NCBI RefSeq assembly: GCF_019649055.1 | Contig: NW_026570233.1 | Location: 1 to 64,000, forward strand | Source: Paramacrobiotus metropolitanus | Lineage: Eukaryota > Tardigrada > Eutardigrada > Parachela > Macrobiotidae | Reading direction: 5' to 3' | DNA length: 64,000 nucleotides | In this document: in pieces, positions 23,320 to 37,300 of the stretch | Layout: every line of letters starts with the position of its first letter | Numbering within the stretch: position 1 is the stretch's first letter | Translations under genes and position numbers: made by a program | Notes under the pieces: model-generated | What the model saw: the letters and a program-made list of their open reading frames with translations, nothing else | The model's database searches: none | What the model was told of the DNA's origin: nothing

Positions 23320-25431
23320 GGATAAGACGACCGTATAAGAAAGAAAGGAAAGATAGATTTCAGCAGGAAACGAGCGGAACTCAGAAACGTTTTTACCTTT
23401 ACAATTTATTCACGACTTACTCTACAGGATATAAAGTGATCAAAACATATCTACCAATATTGGATATGTTTAACGCTTTCTCGTACTTACAATAAACTGC
23501 GATTGTGGAAGATCAGAAATGGCGCGCCAGAGCAGACTTTATAGCGAAACTTCAAACGATGGATTTGTACCGGAAAGTTCAGGAAGCTGCGTCGTATGAA
23601 CGGTGTATTCTAAATCGCCGACAAAACAAACCACAGTCGTACAGCGCAAGCAAGTACTGTACTGTAAGTAAGTAAGTACTGTACTTTATCACAGTCGTTA
23701 AGCTAGTACACAAAAGAGTCGTACAGTCGTCGTACGGTGCAGTCGTACAGATCTACTCCAGGCACTGATGCATCAGTGATGCGATTCACCGGTGACTCGC
23801 GGTGTAGAGTGTAGACAGTAGACACCGTGGGTAAATTCCCACTCTAACGCTGTGTACGGCACGCTTGGGATTTTCCAATAGCATTACAGTACCGGTGGAT
23901 ACTACGGCATATCTAGCGCGTTCTTGAATTTTCCACCGTTCACTCAACGCACTGATGCAGCGGCTCACTGCGAGTGCGCACTGCGCAGCCGGATTCCCAC
24001 TTTCCCAGTCATCCACTTCCATATGCAACTTGAGCCGACTCTTCGACGAAGAGTCTTCGTAGCGCAGAAATTGTACCAACGGAACCCTCGTACTAATGGT
24101 ATAATTTAATATGCAAAGTCTGTAAATTTAGCTTACGCAATTAATTAAGTCGAAAAAAAATCAGTTACTCTTACAGTCGTACTTGTACAAACAAGTGATT
24201 AATTGTAAAGTTAATATCGAGTTAGTTAAATGTAATTTAATTAAATAATTACGTAGTTCAAAGAGGTTTTAATAAAGTTACCTGCCGATGCAACAGTAGG
24301 CAATTATTACCGCATCTCTAAGCTTAATGATCATAATAGTATTAATAGCAATTTAGCAAAACTTTTTCATTAACGTACATTAATAATGCAATACGTCAAT
24401 ACTCACCATCAGCAGCGAGAAAATTTCTAGTTACAGTACTGTATGATATTATGTATCAAACACACCACCATTTGTGTATGTACCACGAATCATGTACAAC
24501 AGAAATTTCACGAGATAGAAAAATTTTAAAAAAACTGTCGCCACCTGGTTGTCGCATAATACCGTATGTCATAGCTTTAATTTCTTACTGGTGCGAGTAT
24601 ATAGATATACAGAGAGAGACTTTAATTTACAGAGCATAGAATATTAATATTTATACGAGTAGTAGCTTTGAGTAATTGTACGTATCTATATCATATATCT
24701 TTATTTAACCGTATTGTAAGTGTAGTATAACGTTAACCAATAATCAGTCATCATTTTTTGAGTGATTTTTATTGAGCGAAGCTCGCCAAGGTACTATAAA
24801 GATATGTGTTTTTAAAAATAACCTCGTCTCGCCAGGCTCGGAAGTATCATCATTTTTAACTTTATCTTTATCCAAAATCGTAAAATACAAAGTAAAGTGC
24901 ATTTACGCGTTTCGCTTCGATCGCTTATTGTTCGTGCATGCTAGCCGAAAGCGGTGCGCATCCCTGATTTGCATATGTACGACTACAGAACTATAATTAT
25001 TTCGATGGTACAGCATTAATTCACTGATAATTTTGTTGTTTCATTGGTGGTCACTGGTCATTACAGTTTTTGTCGCTGTTATATGCAGACGTTTCCAACA
25101 ATTTCACCTTCAGTTATCAGCACATCTTTGTTTAGTTATTTATAAGCTGACGCTTTGCCCAAACTGTGGTGTGGACTGCAAGTCCAATAACAATAAATAC
25201 AGCAAGAGTATGTAGCTACAGTACGAGTACCTGTACTGAACCGGCATCGGCAGTATAATTCTAATCACTCGAATGTTTATTTACACTATGTACATGTATA
25301 TACTTCAAGTATAGCATTAATCGATAGTTTTGACCCCTTTTCCTCGCCGCAACACCGTGACGGTATTCCTTGATTAGTACACAATCGGGATCAACACAAA
25401 TGTTAACAATAATACTGCTTTCCACGTTTTG
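23320..25431. other. intergenic DNA
   Basis: No supported gene. The region includes the HHE promoter, a stretch at 23,640-23,750 built from repeated AGTCGTAC/AGTACTGTAC-type words, and AT-rich sequence. TTTATT at 25276-25281 is a minus-strand AATAAA for LRR gene B. Confidence 0.4.
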
Positions 25432-28400
25432 CTAGGTTTGACAAAGCACTTGACTCGTATAAAACTTCAACCTCCTTGGTATATCCATATGACATCGAGG
25501 GAAACGCACGACCATATGTTGTGGGACGAGATTGCTCTGGTCAGCGACAATAAACTTTGCTGGCCTACGACAAAAATGCCGTGTAATGTAAATTAATTTC
25601 CGGAAACACCCGAATTCAACTGCAAAAGAGGCATTGAGGTTTTAATTTAATAAAATCTGATACAATTGCCGCAGAGTAATGCCCGTAAGTGATAACGTAT
25701 TTGTAGTTATCAACATACTTTATGTTTAAATAATCTCACCTGCTGTACACTTCTTCAAACGATTCATACGATACGCATCCAATATCATGGAGATTCGGTT
25801 TGCGGAAGGCAAATAACTTATACGGTGTATTCTTGCTGAAATTATTCAGCTGCCGAAACGATCCCGTTTCGAAGTTCACCGCCCGTGACGAATTCAGGTA
25901 CAACCACTTCAACCGCGGGAGGCGTATTAGCAATGAAGCTGGTACACAGTCAATCGGCAGCTCCTGCAGTCCCAGGTGTCGCAGCTGTCGCCCCACGGTC
26001 GCGCCGCCCGAGAAGATCTTGTCGAAATCGGTGAACCGATTTTCACCGTAATACAAGCTTTCCAAACTCAGCAACGGCTTAAACGACCCGGTATCCACAT
26101 CCATAATCTGGTTGCCGGCAAGGGCCAGTGTGCGAAGATTGGATAAACCCTTAAAGTCGTCTTGACCAATAGAAACCAGGGCGTTTCGCGACACATCCAG
26201 TTCGACCAGAAACTGGAGTGTTGCCAGGCGACCGTTGCCTAACGTTTGCAGTTTATTTGCGCGTAATTTTAGTGTCCGTAAGAATAACAACGGTGCAAGA
26301 ACACTGCTGTTTTTCGGGATCAGTGTAATTAAATTATAACTCAAATCCAGCTCTCGCAATTTCGGAATATTGGCCAGTACGAAGCGGGAAAAGATAGTGT
26401 TTGAGTACTGTGATTGTGCGAGAATCAGGGTTGATAAATTCCGCGGGAGTGTGGAAAACGCGTCCATGTCCACATCAACAGCAAGGCGTGTTTCATTATA
26501 GCACATGGTCAAATTAAGGACTTTAAGAGACAAGGGTAAACCGATGAAGAATTCTTTCCGAATCGCGTCAAAACGGTTGCATCCAAGATTGAGGGTGGTT
26601 AAGGTTTGCACATGGTTTAGAAACGTTGCGGTGAACGAGGTCAACCTGTTACGTGAGAGATCAAGCGTCTGCAACTTTGGAAAGATGGTGAACTGTGTGG
26701 CGTGAATCTTTTCGGCATTATCGGTCACGCTAGGGATATGGAATTTGTTCCCGGCCAGATTCAGGACGCGGAGATTGCCGACAACCCGCTGTACACCGCG
26801 CGGCAGAGTGACCAGACTGTTGTCGGACAGGTCGAGAAGTTCCAGGTTGACGGATTGGGAATTTTGAAAGATATCCGAGACGATCAGCTCTTCGAACTCA
26901 TTGCCGGCAATGCGCAACGCTCGCAGCTTCGGTAGGCCGGAAAAACTCGCCACGGATCTGAAAAATCAGCCGTTTAAAAACCTAGTCACAGTACTAAACA
27001 GTAAACTTTAATGGGCAATTCTTGAGATTCATGCTTGCACTTTTGAGTATCTACAATATATAAGTAACAAAACGGAAGCAGTATCGCATAATCAGTTTAT
27101 CATGCTGTGAGTGCTGGTTTTGGTTAGCTTTCATGACTGCGATCTGGTCATGATGCTTCCATGACTACAGTAGAAAAACTGGCCATGATGTTCTTATTCG
27201 ACGTTAATTTGAGTCTTTCGTCTGAATCTTTTATATTCGGGAGTACGGGCCCACCTAAACGTTTAATAGTCCGGGCTAGTGATTTGGCGCTCTCTCGATT
27301 TTGCTAATCACAATTGGCAATCAAATCTGTTTTGGTGACCTTATATAATTTGCCAGCCTGCACAATAGGAAACGCCCCTGAAGCCGCAGTAGAAATATGC
27401 TTTTGAATATTGAAATGGCTACACTTTAATTTGTCCTTACTTCAACATGAATGTGTGGGTTAAATCCAGCGTTTCTAGATTCGTGAAATTGTGGAAGAGC
27501 CGACTGGTGAAGATGTAGTCATCAAACCGGTTGTCTCGTAACGACAATACCCGCGTATTGCGAATGCCCTCAAAATTCACTGCGGCCATCCGGCTAACAG
27601 GGAGATGGTTGCCGGAAAAATCCATGTCCGCTCCCTGATCCAGGTAGGCAAAGATAATGGTCCCCTCCAACATCCGTTCGCGATTGCTGAACGGAACCGT
27701 GCGGAAGTTATTGCCAATAATGTGCAGCTTCTTCAGCGGGCGCAGAGTTATAATCATCTCCCGCGACAATTCCCCCATGGTAAACTCCGTGCCCCGAATC
27801 TTAATCGTGGTCAGATTGGGGAACACGGTGAAGTACTGCTTTTGGATGTACTGCAAAGTGCCCCCGTCGAATATGAATTCGTTAACGGCCGGTAGGGCAG
27901 GAACTTCGTCGAAATCGTGGAAGAGCGCGGTTATGCCCACGCGGTAGAAAGCGATGCTCTCGATTCTGAAAAGGAAAGGTTCATAAGAACGGCTATAATA
28001 AATAGATACGATTAATGGCTTCGTCAGAATTTTATAAAAAAATTTAATGCAGAATTACAAAAGTCCTCGCAGCTAGGTTTTGACTTTTGAGATGCGTACA
28101 CGCCTTTTGCGAAGGGAATTACACTCGTTATTTTTTATCAAATCGACCTTACGAATACGCTACCGCGATAACTGTGGCTTTCAGTTAAGAACAAAAGCGA
28201 ACCCATCTACCGATACTTAGTTCAAGCTCGGAAGTGAGAAGAAACGTAGATCAGTGGCAACGAAAGGTGACAGCTGTATAAACTAAGTGAGTGCTTACAA
28301 TTGTTAGCCTCAACAACAGGTTAAATTTGGTTTTCGCTTTTATATTTTTTGGAAGTTGAACTCTGTTGCAATGCTTTTTTAGAAGTCCTACAGTGTGCAG

Positions 28401-28926
28401 TAGAAATCTCGACGAGGATCGCTTTGTAGTTTGTACAGTATTTGTAGACAATAAACTATAAACCTAAACCTTCGAGTAGCACTTACTGTGGGGGTAGCAT
28501 TTCCAGTGGCATTTCCATAAGCCTGGGACTATTCATAATCCGCAGGCTTTTGAGTTTGTATTGGTCGTGTAATTCTGGGAAGAGTTTTAGCCGCACCCAG
28601 TTGTCCAGTTCCAGTGACTGCATCTTATTGGCTACCGGCTCGAGAATGGTCGATGGCAACTGGTCCAACGGTGAGCTCCATAACGAGAGCAGTATCTGTT
28701 GAGATGACTGACTGTACACCAGCAGATCAGTGTACAGTTCGATACCTCTGGCGTCTTCGCATGCAATGTGGTAGATGTCGGAATTCGTGCAATCAACAAA
28801 ACATTTGCCCGACTGCAATGTCGGGCACTGACTCAGTGCGCTGCTGATCAGGATCGATAAAAGCGGTGCATTAAGGCATAATGTAAACGGCAAATAATCG
28901 AACGACTTTCTGTACAACCACAACAT
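25432..28926 (-). CDS. secreted leucine-rich repeat protein, copy B
   Basis: Four exons on the minus strand: 28926-28487, 27965-27441, 26957-25740, 25564-25432. They total 2316 bases (771 residues), with all introns in phase 2 and no frame breaks. Signal peptide: MLWLYRKSFDYLPFTLCLNA with a hydrophobic core to ISSALS. The family head is CPTLQSGKCFVDCTN, YHIACEDARGIELY and later LELDNW. About 15-20 LRRs follow (LREL DLSYN, LRTLKLRANKLQTL, LVELDVSRNALVSI). The tail is QHMVVRFPRCHMDIPRR. No transmembrane segment is seen at the C-terminus, so the product should be secreted. LRR horseshoes bind protein or glycan partners; the partner here is unknown. Copy D is its closest relative in exon size and sequence. 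Confidence 0.88.
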
Positions 28927-29879
28927 TTTAAAAAATACGTATATAATTAATTTTGTGGACTGACATACAGTAACTACTGTGCAGTAGTGCCTAAAAAATC
29001 TAATTATTAGAAAAAGAAATTTATTAATAAAATTAAACGTTTACTATGTTTGAATTTTATGAAATGGATACAGCTTCATGTGAGACTTGAGATTAAAGCA
29101 TGGTAAATGTGTGTGATTTACGGTTTACCGTGTTCACTCAGGGAAATGCCGGAACCAACCGGAATACCAGTATTGTGTCTTATTGTTGCTCCGCTGAAAA
29201 TCTTCTAATGACAACTTAATTGGCTAATTGGCATTGTGCAGCCGGGAGGCTAATTCCAGCGATAACTTTATCGAAAGTCGATTAACGAGTGCTAAGAAGT
29301 GGCAATAGTGCATCCACTACTGTAAATGCTCGACTTCTGAGTTAGATTGTATTTTTGATGGTATATTTGAACGGATTATTACATTAATGATTATTAATGT
29401 ACTCTTGTACAGACTACAGTCATTTAATTGGCTCGCTAAAGCCATGCCGACAAGGAACCGATTTATGAGTCACTGTTTTACTAACGTTATCGCGAGCCTT
29501 AAGGCTGCAGCTGTTTCATTTATCGAGCAACCACAGAGATTTTATTTTCGGGTAGATTTTGCAGGAATAGCTTTCATACGATAACGGCATTTTGATAAAG
29601 TGTGTTACCTGCCGATCTCTGATAGGTTTATTTAGAATTTTCGTAAGCTAACAAACAGTATGTTTATCGCAAAACTGAGCACGAATAATATATGATGAAA
29701 CGAAAATTCCGCGCATTGTAAACGTAAGCATTAACACGGTTAAAGCTTACTGTAAAACTTAGCCATAACGAAAATTTAACAGACTAATTCTTGCATGATC
29801 CATTTCAAAAAAGGGTACGAACGGTAACGCAACGTAATTACGTGAAGCATAACGAAACGAAATCCTTGGAGATTCGTTT
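28927..29879. other. intergenic DNA upstream of LRR gene B
   Basis: AT-rich and without supported exons. It separates the LRR B promoter from the 3' end of the first RPPRLG gene. Confidence 0.4.
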
Positions 29880-30242
29880 TCATCCCAGTCGTGGTGGACG
29901 GTTTCTGTAGTTTAGGTCAGGGCGTGGATCAGTATAAACACTGTCCTTCCAGTTAGGAACGAGTTGCTCTTGGATCGCTCGCATGGCAAAGAAAAATGGC
30001 AGCGATCGTTCGGATAATACAGTCAAAGGAGATTTCAGAGGGACGTGGTAGACAGTTATCGGCTCCGCAGGGTCGTCGCCCGCTGTCAAAACATTCTGAA
30101 TTGAGGGAGAGGAGACTATTCTCCACATAGGAATCAATGAACTAGCTTTAAGAATCGTTTGAGAAGAAGTTTCTTGTGAGAAAAAAGAAACACCGAACAA
30201 CGCTGCAAAAATGCAAAAGGTCAGTAATTGCACAAACGCCAT
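29880..30242 (-). CDS. small secreted protein ending RPPRLG, possible amidated-peptide precursor 1
   Basis: One exon of 120 residues. Signal peptide: MAFVQLLTFCIFAALFGVSF. The body is shared with the gene at 32,576: (M/L)WRIV, a Pro-rich middle, QLVPNWK, and a C-terminal end NRPPRLG. A terminal Gly is the usual amide donor, so processing could release a ...PRL-amide tail like pyrokinin/PRXamide peptides. No Lys-Arg site stands immediately before the end, so an ordinary short peptide is not obvious. An alternative is a secreted protein whose conserved tail has another use. The family is not recognised. Confidence 0.65.
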   Translation of the reverse strand: MAFVQLLTFCIFAALFGVSFFSQETSSQTILKASSLIPMWRIVSSPSIQNVLTAGDDPAEPITVYHVPLKSPLTVLSERSLPFFFAMRAIQEQLVPNWKDSVYTDPRPDLNYRNRPPRLG

Positions 30243-32575
30243 TTTGTGCTCCACCGTTACCATTACTAAGTCGTCAACCATGTGGAAAATCTACTGTTGT
30301 ACTTACAAAACAAGTGCAGTTCTCGGTAGCAAAAGTCTCCTTGGTAGCAAAAGGTAGCAATAATCTTTTAAGCATATTTGATTAACTCGGACGTCTAATT
30401 TTCGGGTCACAAGCTGACCTTTTCCTGGTCAGGCTGTGGATGGGGAGCATCAGTGTATGATTGGCGGCTTAACTCTGACTGCAGCGTCAAATTGTAATTA
30501 ACCATGCTTTAATAATTCATCTACTCAACAATAATCTTGTGTAAGACCCATCGTGACAGGATCCTCTACCAGAATTTTCTGCTGATTCCCATTTTTCAAC
30601 GCCGGCCACTGCGCGGTGCAAATTGTGACGTTGTTGGTTGCGTACTTAAAGTTTTTCGGCTTGGTGAAACTCACCACTCAGCGGTGAGCGCACTTTTAAT
30701 TAGCGCAAGTCGCCCTCTAATGAACTGAAGAACTTCAAATCTGTGCTGTTACTATGTAGTTTTAGATACCGGCATGGAGCAATAACAACAAAAACAACAG
30801 CAAGATACCGGCATGGAACAACAACAACGAAAACAACAGCACAAAGAATATATACTGCACTAATTACCAACAAAAATATTGATTTTTGGCTTGAAGCAAT
30901 CGGACACTATCTGGAAAAACCTAAGCTTAGTCGCTTTCCAATAACAAGACGGCCCTAAGTTACGGATTTTCCATAAAACAGCTGGAGACTGCATATTCAG
31001 CCAACTCAATGGACGACATCCATCAAAGCAGTGCACGGCAGTAATTAGGTATAAAACCTAACATAGTCCTAACTGCAATAGGGATAGGCCGGCTTATTTT
31101 GCACTTTGGCCTTTGAAAGTACATGTTGCTCAGTCACCGTGCACTATCATTTAAGCAAGATAAGGCGTATTTTTAACGAAGATCATCAGTATTTAATCCG
31201 AATATTTCGTTTCGTTCTAGGTCTACGTAAAGAACAACATGCTGACTGCGCATATGCCTACATGAATCAAATCGTCACTGTAGGGGGGTGCCAAAAACCC
31301 ATACAAGCGGAATAATAGGTTCATGCAGCCGAAAAATTCATATTGAACATAATAATATATCGCTTTCCCGTATACGAGTATCGTTTGGGTCAGTTAATCC
31401 CCATTCATATACATATGTGACGTCAGAAACGTTTCGCTTAGCTGGTTTTTGTCGGCATAATCACTTTAACCGAGTTTCAGGCTGTTATTTTACTGTACCC
31501 GAATAACATTACTACCAGAAAGCAGCTGAAATCATACAGCTTTAATGCTTAGCTTTTGTGCATAGACCCTGCGGAATATGAATTGTAGTGCACATGAAAA
31601 AAAAATAACTAGTTACGCTTTCTAGGAGGTTGTAATAGAGTATGAGCTCATATAGTTAATATTACTAGTATAATATCCTAATGGGCATAATTGTCTTGTA
31701 GGATAGCGTAATTGTCGAGCAGGATAATGTTCTTACTACGATTTTGTTGTTAATACTGGTATTACGAAAATGTTGTCTGTTGTTAAATCGACAACTCGAT
31801 ATACAGTATTGTGTCATTCTTGTGAAAAAAATATGAATTCTATCTGGGTAAACTGTCGTGTGTTTTTTTCTTGGGAATTATACCCAGTAATGGTAATGCG
31901 CATCCGACGCTGTGTAGGGCTTCTGGACTGATAAGTTCTTCGAAGTTTTACTGTATAAGAAAATTGATGTACCATGCAGCGTTCCTGAAAGATTAAACCG
32001 CGACCCGCATACGAACTAAAATAGGATACGAGAACAACAGTCTCGCTAAATTGACAAAGACTGACTGCGATAGGGGACGCCCACGAAGAGAAGTAATTTC
32101 ATACAAGATTTTGAAAATGAGGAAATATACATAACTTCTCAGTTTTATTTCTTTCACCTCAACGTTCAATAACATTAAGATCTCACTATGGTTGGACAGT
32201 CAAATTCAAACCTTGAGAAGAAATATATATGGTATAAGCATAACATATAAAACAAACATAAACAGCACATAAAAAGGTAAAACCTAATAAATTGCAGCGA
32301 CGGATATGCTATCGTGCTTCGTATGGACCGGTAGATAGTCCAGCTTCTAATAATTGTAGATTTTTCATATATCTTTTGGAAGCAGCAAACGTAACATTAG
32401 TAAACAATATATAATTTTTGGGTGAGCACTTCGAGCATCGTAAAACACTCGAAAGGTATGTAAATATGACGGGAAAAAAATATAGGAACAGTAGCGAGAA
32501 TAAATAAATTACAAAACAACATGGCCAATGTCCCAGCTTCAGGTTTCTACCGATACACATGTAATTCCAGTCACG
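30243..32575. other. intergenic DNA between the two RPPR(L/I)G genes
   Basis: No supported gene. It contains a 38-bp tandem duplication at about 30,766-30,842. The rest is AT-rich. Confidence 0.4.
30766..30842. repeat. two-copy tandem repeat, about 38 bp
   Basis: Units begin GATACCGGCATGGA and end in ACAACAGCA. They are rich in AAC/ACA triplets and differ by a few bases. Confidence 0.6.
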
Positions 32576-32932
32576 TTATCCGATTCTCGGTGGACGGCTC
32601 TGCCAGATGACCTCACGAGGCGGTTGACTAGATTTCCAGTTGGGCACCAACTGATTGTGTAAATTGTGCATGCCGATCGAAAACGAGATGGATCGGTCCC
32701 GTGGTGCCGATTGGGAAGGCAGCCGGTACAGCATGATGGATTCGGGTTGGTCAGCCAGCGCTGCTCGCTCCTCGGACGCTGCCAACATACTTTTGATAAT
32801 CCGTGGCGCAACTATCCTCCACAATGGGACATAAGAGGCACTGCGAGCCGGACGGTTGTCGCAGGATACCGGTTGACCCAAGAGAAAAAAACTGCACACG
32901 GCGCATATACTAGCAAGCGAAAAAAAGGTCAT
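32576..32932 (-). CDS. small secreted protein ending RPPRIG, possible amidated-peptide precursor 2
   Basis: One exon of 118 residues from ATG 32932. The signal peptide is MTFFSLASICAVCSFFLLG with cleavage near PVSC. It aligns end to end with the gene at 29,880: PLWRIVAP, RSISF, HNQLVPNWK and the terminal SRPPRIG. Conservation is strongest in WRIV, QLVPNWK and the last seven residues, marking those as functional. The Leu to Ile change in the last position is conservative. An upstream in-frame ATG would add 28 residues ahead of the signal peptide and is less likely. Confidence 0.65.
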   Translation of the reverse strand: MTFFSLASICAVCSFFLLGQPVSCDNRPARSASYVPLWRIVAPRIIKSMLAASEERAALADQPESIMLYRLPSQSAPRDRSISFSIGMHNLHNQLVPNWKSSQPPREVIWQSRPPRIG

Positions 32933-34331
32933 GTTTCTGGAAATATCCACGATGTTACACATATATTGCATCGACATGTGATTTTGTGTATCCGGATATT
33001 CCTTTCGCAGGTTCATTTTATACCACCTACCTATGTTTCGTGTCGTTACCGGAAATTCTTCCGGCCGTATGTGCTTAAAATAATCTACGGTAATTGTGTA
33101 GAACGTCAGGTTGCCTTACCCCATGACGCCTTCGGTATTAATTTTTCCACGTTATCGATTGATCCTGGTCTTAATGCCGACGCAGAAGTGCGCATGTGGT
33201 AGACGGTTTATTCGAATTAAACCCACTGAATGTTGTGCATTTCTCATGGGAATCCTTTTTTAAATATGTCACGGAAGACTCCAGATTTGGCTACCATAAA
33301 TCTGCTGATAAATTTTACTGGTCAAAGCAAAAAGCAATAAATCTTTTATTATCTATATAGATAGAGAAAAATATGGACGTAATGAAAATTTAACGTTTAA
33401 ATTTTAAATTAGCGTCTTTCGGCACAGGCTGTTTGCTGACTGAACTAACTGTCTATTGCTAAATGAAATCATACTGTATACTATATAAAAATATTTTCAT
33501 GTAAAAAATTTCTTGCACAGATGCTCTACAGTTACGACTATTTGGCATGATCACCTTAAACTGAGATTTCTCGTAATCGCCAGCCCAGTGTCATAACATG
33601 CCGCTGTATACTTGTTAATGGTGAAATATTCTACCGGAGATTTTGTGAGTACTGGTCCACTGGAAGTAGCGAATGCAGTCTCGTTTGCTCATACGACATA
33701 CTTATGACGTATTTGATTATCTATAGTATGCTGTCACCTGTCAGCATGACCGCAACGCCGAACGTCGGCAAGCTAAAGCTGCAAAACCAGAGTTTTGATT
33801 ACGGAAGGACTGCACGTGTAAAATCTGTTTTTGATTTTATCTGTACTGTTGACGACCAATAAAATTTAATGTGTAATAAATCACACAGTATACCTATAAA
33901 TACGAGTACATTCGGCATATCCGACGCCTTGGGCGTGATGCGTGTGACTACAAACTTCCCTCTGTCATGGATGAAAAGGTGTACAAATTACGAAGTACAG
34001 CTAAAGCGCTTTCTCTGTATCGTACAATACGCTAGCCGGAAGAAAGTATCCAATTAAGTTTAATTAGCCCAAATTAACCCTTGTACGGCAGCTCGTGCGA
34101 GCACACAAGTTGGTGTGGCTAAATGAGCGGATAATAACGATCTCACCGAAGTACCTTTTAACGATTAATAAGCAGCCTTGTGTACTTGGAACGTTTGAAC
34201 ACTTTACGCCTAGAGCGTCCCCGCTTTAGCTGATGTGCACATGCTGTTTGATGTGATATTTTGACTTAGCTTAACATGCCGTATTATGTAAGTCGGACAC
34301 TTTTCACCCTACTAGTTAACAGCACTTCACG
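32933..34331. other. intergenic DNA, divergent promoter region
   Basis: This separates the minus-strand RPPRIG gene from plus-strand LRR gene C. It should hold both promoters. No exon or clear TATA element is seen. Confidence 0.4.
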
Positions 34332-37300
34332 ATGGAAATCGTGCTCCGCTCGTTAATAATGATCTTGTCAGTGACAGTGATACTCGTACATACTCAATGT
34401 CCGACGCTGCACTCAGGATTGTGTTTTGTCGACTGTACCAACGCTTCCCTGTACAATATCGCGTGTGAGGATATTAAGGGGGCGGAGCTGTACGGCGATC
34501 TCAAGGTGTATGTCAACTCTGACCAGCCGATCAGTCTATCGGTGTGGGATTCTCCGTTAACGCGTATTGGCAATGCCATCTTGAATCCCGTTAGCAATCA
34601 AATGGTCCGGCTGAAACTGGACAATCTACTGGATCTCCAGTGGTTTCCCGAGTTGTGGAACCAGGCGAAATTGGTGGAGCTGGTGATTATGAACAGTCCG
34701 AAACTGGACGAAATGCCGCTGGAACTCTTGCCGGCAAAGTAAGTTGATTTCAAGTTTTCTGGAATTCGGCGCTTTTCAGGCGCTTCATCGTTGTGGTACA
34801 TATATGCATAACCATAAGGTGTAGTTAAAATTATTCTTAGTAGAAAGCACAACTGGGAAAGCCGATTTGTAGAGCGTTGCATCTTGATAAAAGACATTAG
34901 GATGCTAAGCCTATGCAAAACCACATCCTACAAAGTACGACTTTTGTCACTTTTCCGTTGCAGTATTCAAAGCATTACGCTCTTCCGTGTCGGCATCACC
35001 GACTTCGTCAACGACTTTGACGAGACTCCCCAAATTCCCAGCATGGAAATCTTCATTATCGCCCAGAGCCGCATCAACTACATCCAGTCAGGATTCTTTG
35101 ACTCCTTTCCCAATCTCATCGATCTGCGCATCATAGACGCCCAGCTCTTCGTCAACGAAGTTCTGATCAACGTGTTGCGGACAAAGAAACCACTGACCTC
35201 ACTGCAGATTCGCGGGAACGCATTTATCACCGAACAGGCGTCCATCAAGCGTGAGTGGTTTCTCGAGGACATTATCAGCAATACACTCGTGGGCAACGGG
35301 GCGCTTGCCGATTTCGCGGACAACAGTTTGCCTATTGGGTTGGGTGTGTTGCTCAATTTGGAGAACCTGAAGAGGGTAAAAAAATTCAGTTTGAGAGGCA
35401 ATACGTTCTCCTCGTTCGCTATGCTCAGCCAACGACTGACGGACTTCAGCCAATTAGAAGAGCTGGATCTTAGCGACACCGGGTTATTCGTGTAGGTATC
35501 TGCAGACATAATTTTCTCAAAACAAATATTTCTGATTTTATTTTTTCTTTAGCTACTGTATCCGTAATTGATTACATTGGGCAGACGATGCCTAAGTGCT
35601 GCCCAACTAAGCCTTTAAATTAGGGCAGACGTTTTAATCTTGAAACAAACTCGATGCTGCGCAGATTCCGAATCACAGACTTTTTCTGACGATAATTTCT
35701 GTAGTAATTTTCAAGACTTTCGAATTAGTACTATAATTACCTTTTATTCTGTAGTATTTTAACTTTATATTAATAGCTGCCTTATTTATACCTGCTAATT
35801 CAATTTTATACTAGTTCCCCTTGCCGCGGAACAGCAGTGATGGCTATATGGCCTATTACAGTATAATTTCATTTATAGTGTTATTATCCCAGAACGATTC
35901 CATTGTAGTAGCGTGTTTTTTTTACCGATTTTTATTGTTCAACAGCGGCTCCGGAATGTTCGCCGGTTTAAAGAACCTGAAAATCCTCCGTCTATCCGGC
36001 AATCATTTCCATGACCTAACCTTAGTAAATATCTTCAAGGGCTGTCAAGCGTCCAGTCTGCAGAAACTTGACCTTTCCGGCAATGATTTGGAGCTACTGC
36101 CTGCTGGCATGGAGACGTTAGCCAAGAGCCTCACCGATTTCAACCTCTCCCGTAACAAACTGCGCCTACAATTTATCTTCACCTACCAACATATACGCCG
36201 TATTACACCGTTGTTTATGTTCTCTAAGCTGCGATCCCTCGATGTATCCTACAACAATTTAAAGATCTTTATCGGTGCTTGGCTATCGGATTTGAAAGAG
36301 TTAACCGATCTCAACATTGCGTGTAATCGTTTCCAGGTCGTCACCAAGGAATATTTCCGGAATCTCCCGCGCTCACTGAAAACCCTGAATATGACCTTTT
36401 GTGCCGATGACTCCACACAGCGGCCGGAGTTCGGTGCCGATGTATTCTCGACGCTTCCATCCATCTCGCGCTTGATTCTGCAGAGAGGCATGCTAAAAGA
36501 GACCTTTCTGCAAAATCTAAAAACTCTCCGCATTCATGATTCCTTGAAGGAGCTGGATTTAAGCTACAATGTCATCGCTTTCTGGCCGGATAATACGACC
36601 ATGTTGCACACACTCCATGAGTTACAGACCCTCAAACTCGGCTCCAACCAAATGCAGTCCATTGGTCCGCGGGCGTTCGCCGTCTTCGTCTTTCTCCAGG
36701 AACTTGACCTTTCGCACAACCGCCTCATCGCCATCGGGAAAGACGATTTCGCCGGGCTGCATAATCTGCGGACGTTAACCTTGGCTGACAACGACATAAT
36801 CAACATCGACGCAGACGCGTTTACTCCGTTGAGACAGCTGCGGGCGTTGTATTTGGGCGGGAACAAGGACGTCGGGCTGACCAAAATGTTCCCGTTGGGT
36901 TCGAAAGCCGGGAAGAAACTGATACATCTGGGTCTGCAGCAGATGCCGGTGGAGTGTATTCCGGCGGATACGCTGCAGCAGTTGGAACGCCTCAAATGGC
37001 TGTATCTTAACCAATCGCAGTCGGTTAATATGGATTTTGGGTCCTTTCGGCGAATGCAAGAGGTCATGACGGTCAAATATCCTTTCAAACTGTTTGCGTT
37101 CCGGGAACCCACGCTGGCGGATATTGGGTGTGAATCGTATGAGAGATGGGATGTCGTTTACAATCGGTAAGGTACATTAATAAAAAGGTAGGAAAAATTA
37201 GTAATGACGGTATTTTTAAATAAGCTAAAAGTTATTTGTAGTTATTCCGCTTTGTAATGAGCGAGATTAGATGGCCAATTACAGCAGAAAATTATTCTGG

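Noticed and set aside
23640-23750. Possible regulated promoter made of AGTCGTAC words
   Set aside because: Short irregular word repeats without a nearby start site; treated as simple sequence.
23786-24079. Minus-strand 97-residue frame
   Set aside because: No domain, no splice partner, and flanking simple repeats; probably chance.
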